DNA from: CAYULW01 sp964445815
GTDB taxonomy: Bacteria; Bacteroidota; Bacteroidia; Flavobacteriales_E; Vicingaceae
Assembly (NCBI GenBank): GCA_964445815.1
Contig: CAYULW010000001.1
Location: 620,001 to 684,000 of the forward strand
Direction of reading: 5' to 3'
Length of the DNA: 64,000 nt
Shown: positions 61,182 through 64,000 of the stretch, in pieces
Layout of the letters: each line of letters starts with the position of its first letter
Position numbering within the stretch: the stretch's first letter is position 1
Made by a program: the position numbers and the translations under genes
Notes under the pieces: model-generated
Databases searched by the model: none
What the model saw: the letters and a program-made list of their open reading frames with translations, nothing else
Told to the model about the DNA's origin: nothing

Positions 61182-61791
61182 GGTCTAAAGATGTATAAAA
61201 TATTTGGATTGACAAAAAAAAGTTCAAAAACAAGTTATTAATTATCAGTTAATTAAAAATGTAGGACAAGTTAAATTTATGTGACTTTCTAATAATCAAA
61301 AGTTTACGCTTCTTCCTGATTTTCTTTTGTTTGTTCGTGATAATTTTAATTGTTTTAGAAATTACATTGTATTTCTAATGGGAGAACACTTGCTTAAACT
61401 ATAACTGCTTGAGATTAATGGAGAAGTAATTTATTATGTGCTTGATATCCTTTAGTTTAGGGTTTGTCAGGGAGTAGGTCGTACAGCTAAAATTAGTTCG
61501 ATTCTATTGTATAGGGCTTTTCCCTTTGGCGGTAACCCTTATTGGGATGTGACATTCGATGCTTGATCGACTTCGTCTTCTTATACTCTTTTATTTTTAT
61601 CAGACTCAAGCGAATTTGACTTGCCTCTATGAAAAAAGCCCAACACTTTTGTGTCAGGCTTTTCTGTCGGGTTGGCAGTCGAAAGTTCAAACTTTTCTGA
61701 GGGACGATATGCAGATCATTGAATGAACCCAAAACATACTTTTTTATTATTACAGGACAATATGAGCGAGAAAAAGAATATCATCAGTGGT
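61182..61791. other. Long intergenic region without a supported gene
   Basis: About 610 bases, AT-rich at the left with runs of A and T. I see no convincing gene. It holds the hairpin at 61632-61664 and probably the promoter region for unit B and the 3' untranslated part of the TonB receptor message. A 79-codon ORF at 61493-61732 (-) spans the hairpin and is rejected. Confidence 0.5.
61632..61664. terminator. Imperfect hairpin terminator
   Basis: AAAAAAGCC-CA-ACAC, loop TTTT, GTGT-CA-GGCTTTTC form two stem blocks separated by a small CA/CA internal loop. It lies about 130 bases past the TonB receptor stop and could end that transcript on the - strand. Confidence 0.6.
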
Positions 61792-64000
61792 TTAGAAATA
61801 TACTCTGAACATCATATTAGGGAAAAAACCGAATTGAGTCCTATAGCCAATGGAATTGGACTCCTCTTCATCGTAATATTCAGATATCTTTCCTTTATTA
61901 TCAGTGATGTTGTCCAAATTAAACCAAAGCTCATATGTTTTATTGGGTTTATCCCACTTGTAACTTGTAGAAAGGGTGATTTGATAAATATCTTCAATTC
62001 TATCTTCATAAGCTTTTTCATAATCCCAATAACGATTATTTTGAGGGTCAACGGCTAAGTTTCCATCTTGATCTCTAAGTAGCGGAATGTATCTTTTGCC
62101 ACCACCATAAAATAGTTTGGCATTTAAGCCTAAGGTTTGATTTCCCTTTTTGCCTAACTTTTTATATTCTTTACCAAGTAATACATTTACCAAGTAATTC
62201 CCATTGTATTGAGTGTTACGCTCTTTTCCCTCTAAAGACTTATAGGTCGAATTATAAAGGGAACCATTTAACAGATAATAGTAATCATTTGCAAAAAAGC
62301 GTTCTAAGGTAAATTCAATTCCATAGTTTTTACCCGTTCCCTTGTTGACTAAGTCTACATATCTGTATTCTAGACCTTCATTAATAGTGGCGTAGAAACT
62401 CGTATCATTATTTTCTACAGGCAGGTTATACAAGTCTTGATAATAAACTTCAACTTTTCCGACTAGATTCTCCGAAAAACGCCTTTCAAGACCCAACACA
62501 AAGTGATGTGCTTTTAATAGATCAAGGTTATTGTTGGGTTCTATAACGCTTCCATCTTCCTGTTCTACTTTTGCAAAATAATTATGAATGCTTTCCATCG
62601 TGCTATGGTTACCGTAGCCCGCAGAAAGCGTATTCTTGTTGCTTAACTTCCAATTGAATGCAACTCTTGGCTCTAGGGTACTCTTGTCGTTATACAAAAC
62701 ATTCATATTGTGCAAGCCTAATACCATAGTAATGTCTTCATTAAAACGATGTTTCCAAGCGAAGAAATTTCTCAAGGTGCTTATGTTTCCATCAAGGTTT
62801 AATAGACTGCTTCTTGAATTCGATCCGTTTCTTAAAATACTTTGTTTGTTATCGAAGGTAAAAAGATTGTATTTTGTTCCGATTTGAATTTTATTCTTCG
62901 CATCTAATTTGTTGTGGTAACTTACCGCTCCCCTGTAGACAGTTTGTCTTAATCTAGCTTTGTAGTTTAATGCCTTTTCAGATGTATCATCTCTCAGGTA
63001 ATTTCCGCTTGCATCAGAGATTGGAATTAACTTAGATTCGAAAACATCGTCTTGAATACCATCTATAGAATAGGCCAATGTCGTCTTTAAAAAACTGTGT
63101 TCATTCAAGGTTAAACTGTGGTTTACTCCAGTATTTAGTAAATAGGTTTGTGTCTCATAATCTTGAGCTGCTACGTTTTGAGGTCTGGGAATATCTCCTT
63201 CCGTCCAACCATCGATAATGTCTACATCTTCTAAATTAGAACCACTTAAACCTGCTAAACCAAAGACAGAGAAAATCCCCATTTTTTGGGTTGGTAATTG
63301 AACTTTAAAGGCCGCATCTTGAAATTTTGGGACTCCATCTACATCAACTAGTCCGAGGTCACGAATTAAGGAAACAGTAGAGTATCGGTAATTGACTAAG
63401 TATGAACCACCATATCCACTTTTTAGAGGTCCTTCTAAGGTTAAATCAGTTCCTAAAATTCCTATTGCTGCAGAACCTTCAAACTTTTCATTGTTACCAG
63501 CCCTAAGTTTTATATCGTAGATTCCTGAAAGTGCATCTCCATATTCCGGAGAGAATGCTCCGGTATAAAAATCAGAGGCAGCCAATAAATTGTTGTTGAG
63601 CGCACTTATTCCACTGGCACTTACAGCATTTTGATCGGCGAAATGGTTGGGGTTAGTAATCTGCACACCTTCCAATCTCCAACGCATGTATTTTGGCGAA
63701 TTTCCACGAACAATGATATCATTACTCCCATCCTGACTAGTTGCCACTCCGTATAATTAGATACAATACGTGAAGGATCATTAAATGGACCTGCAAATCG
63801 GTTAGATTCTTCGGGGGATATGGAACGAGCTCCTATCAGTGACATTTCATTTAATGCTTTTCCTTTCTCTTTGTCTGGTCTTATCACCACTTCATCCATA
63901 GCAACTACAGACTCTTGCATGTCTAATTTTAGAACGACTTCTTTCCCCGAATTTACGACGATGTTGGGAATTATTTTTCTTTCATAACCGATGTAAGAGA
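61792..64000 (-). CDS. TonB-dependent receptor, frameshifted and cut by window end
   Basis: The C-terminal 651 codons (61792-63747) encode a plug with 'GSNDIIVRGNSPKYMRWRLEGV' (quoted by its core 'DIIVRGNSPKYMRWRLEG') and a strand-rich barrel ending in 'FFPNMMFRVYF'. Upstream, in another frame (63757 to the window end), come 'NSGKEVVLKL', 'VVAMDEVVIRP' and 'RFAGPFNDPSRIVSNY', the carboxypeptidase-like N-terminal domain and start of the plug. Adding one G on the - strand near 63749-63751 restores 'SNYTGVATSQDGSND'. The break is either a real frameshift or an assembly error. The 5' end lies beyond 64000. It would import a siderophore, glycan or peptide; ligand unknown. Confidence 0.8.

Noticed and set aside
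61493..61732. 79-codon ORF on the - strand in the long intergenic region
   Set aside because: It runs through the hairpin terminator, is lysine-rich without a domain, and lacks a promoter box.

Overview
This AT-rich window comes from a member of the Bacteroidota. The evidence is its gene families (a TonB receptor with a carboxypeptidase-like N-terminus, a sugar transferase with a methyltransferase-like N-terminal half, a Wza-like lipoprotein with a C-terminal membrane anchor), the lack of clear Shine-Dalgarno sites, and several perfect TAnnTTTG promoter boxes. I cannot name genus or species. No rRNA, tRNA, CRISPR array or insertion sequence was seen.

Region 1 (1-24842) holds the tail of a SPOR-domain gene and then a complete Wzy-dependent exopolysaccharide or capsule locus, almost all on the + strand. 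It encodes a Wza-like export lipoprotein, a Wzc-like co-polymerase/BY-kinase, a Wzx flippase, a Wzy polymerase, four GT4-type glycosyltransferases, a DUF354 protein, an initiating sugar transferase, a Wzi-like outer-membrane protein, two nucleotidyltransferase-fold proteins, a methyltransferase, a glutamine-dependent asparagine synthetase-like amidotransferase, a fused dehydrogenase/Gfo-Idh protein and an alpha-toroid protein. A PAPS-type sulfotransferase (- strand) and an ASST-like protein suggest sulfation.

Region 2 (24881-59250) is the unusual part. It contains homologues of all lasso-peptide machinery: a PqqD-like B1, a transglutaminase-like B2 fused behind a sulfotransferase-like domain, an asparagine-synthetase-like C lacking the glutaminase cysteine, and an ABC exporter. 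These sit in several short operons among many possible tailoring genes: HPr-kinase-like protein, two Asp/Asn beta-hydroxylases, a JmjC oxygenase, two flavin-dependent tryptophan-halogenase homologues, a CmcI-like and another methyltransferase, a B12-binding radical SAM enzyme, sulfotransferases, GT8 and GT2 glycosyltransferases, a nucleotidyltransferase, an MBOAT acyltransferase, five SGNH-type proteins, an S15 hydrolase, a nitrilase, a carbamoyltransferase and an amidotransferase. A 57-residue ORF at 45534-45707 (-), with its own promoter box, has a leader motif of the lasso type (W-x-x-P-x-L) and a short C-terminal core containing Asp-Asp, Trp and a terminal Ser. I propose it as the precursor of a heavily tailored lasso-like RiPP; the function is inference.

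Region 3 (59281-61181) is a recent tandem duplication of a two-gene unit (a 118-residue beta-rich protein plus a tail-collar/microcystin-dependent-type protein), each copy followed by a hairpin terminator. The 118-residue genes are nearly identical in DNA while the collar genes have diverged, which suggests gene conversion.

Region 4 (61156-64000) is a 0.6-kb non-coding stretch and the 3' part of a TonB-dependent receptor gene on the - strand, interrupted by an apparent one-base frameshift and cut by the window end.
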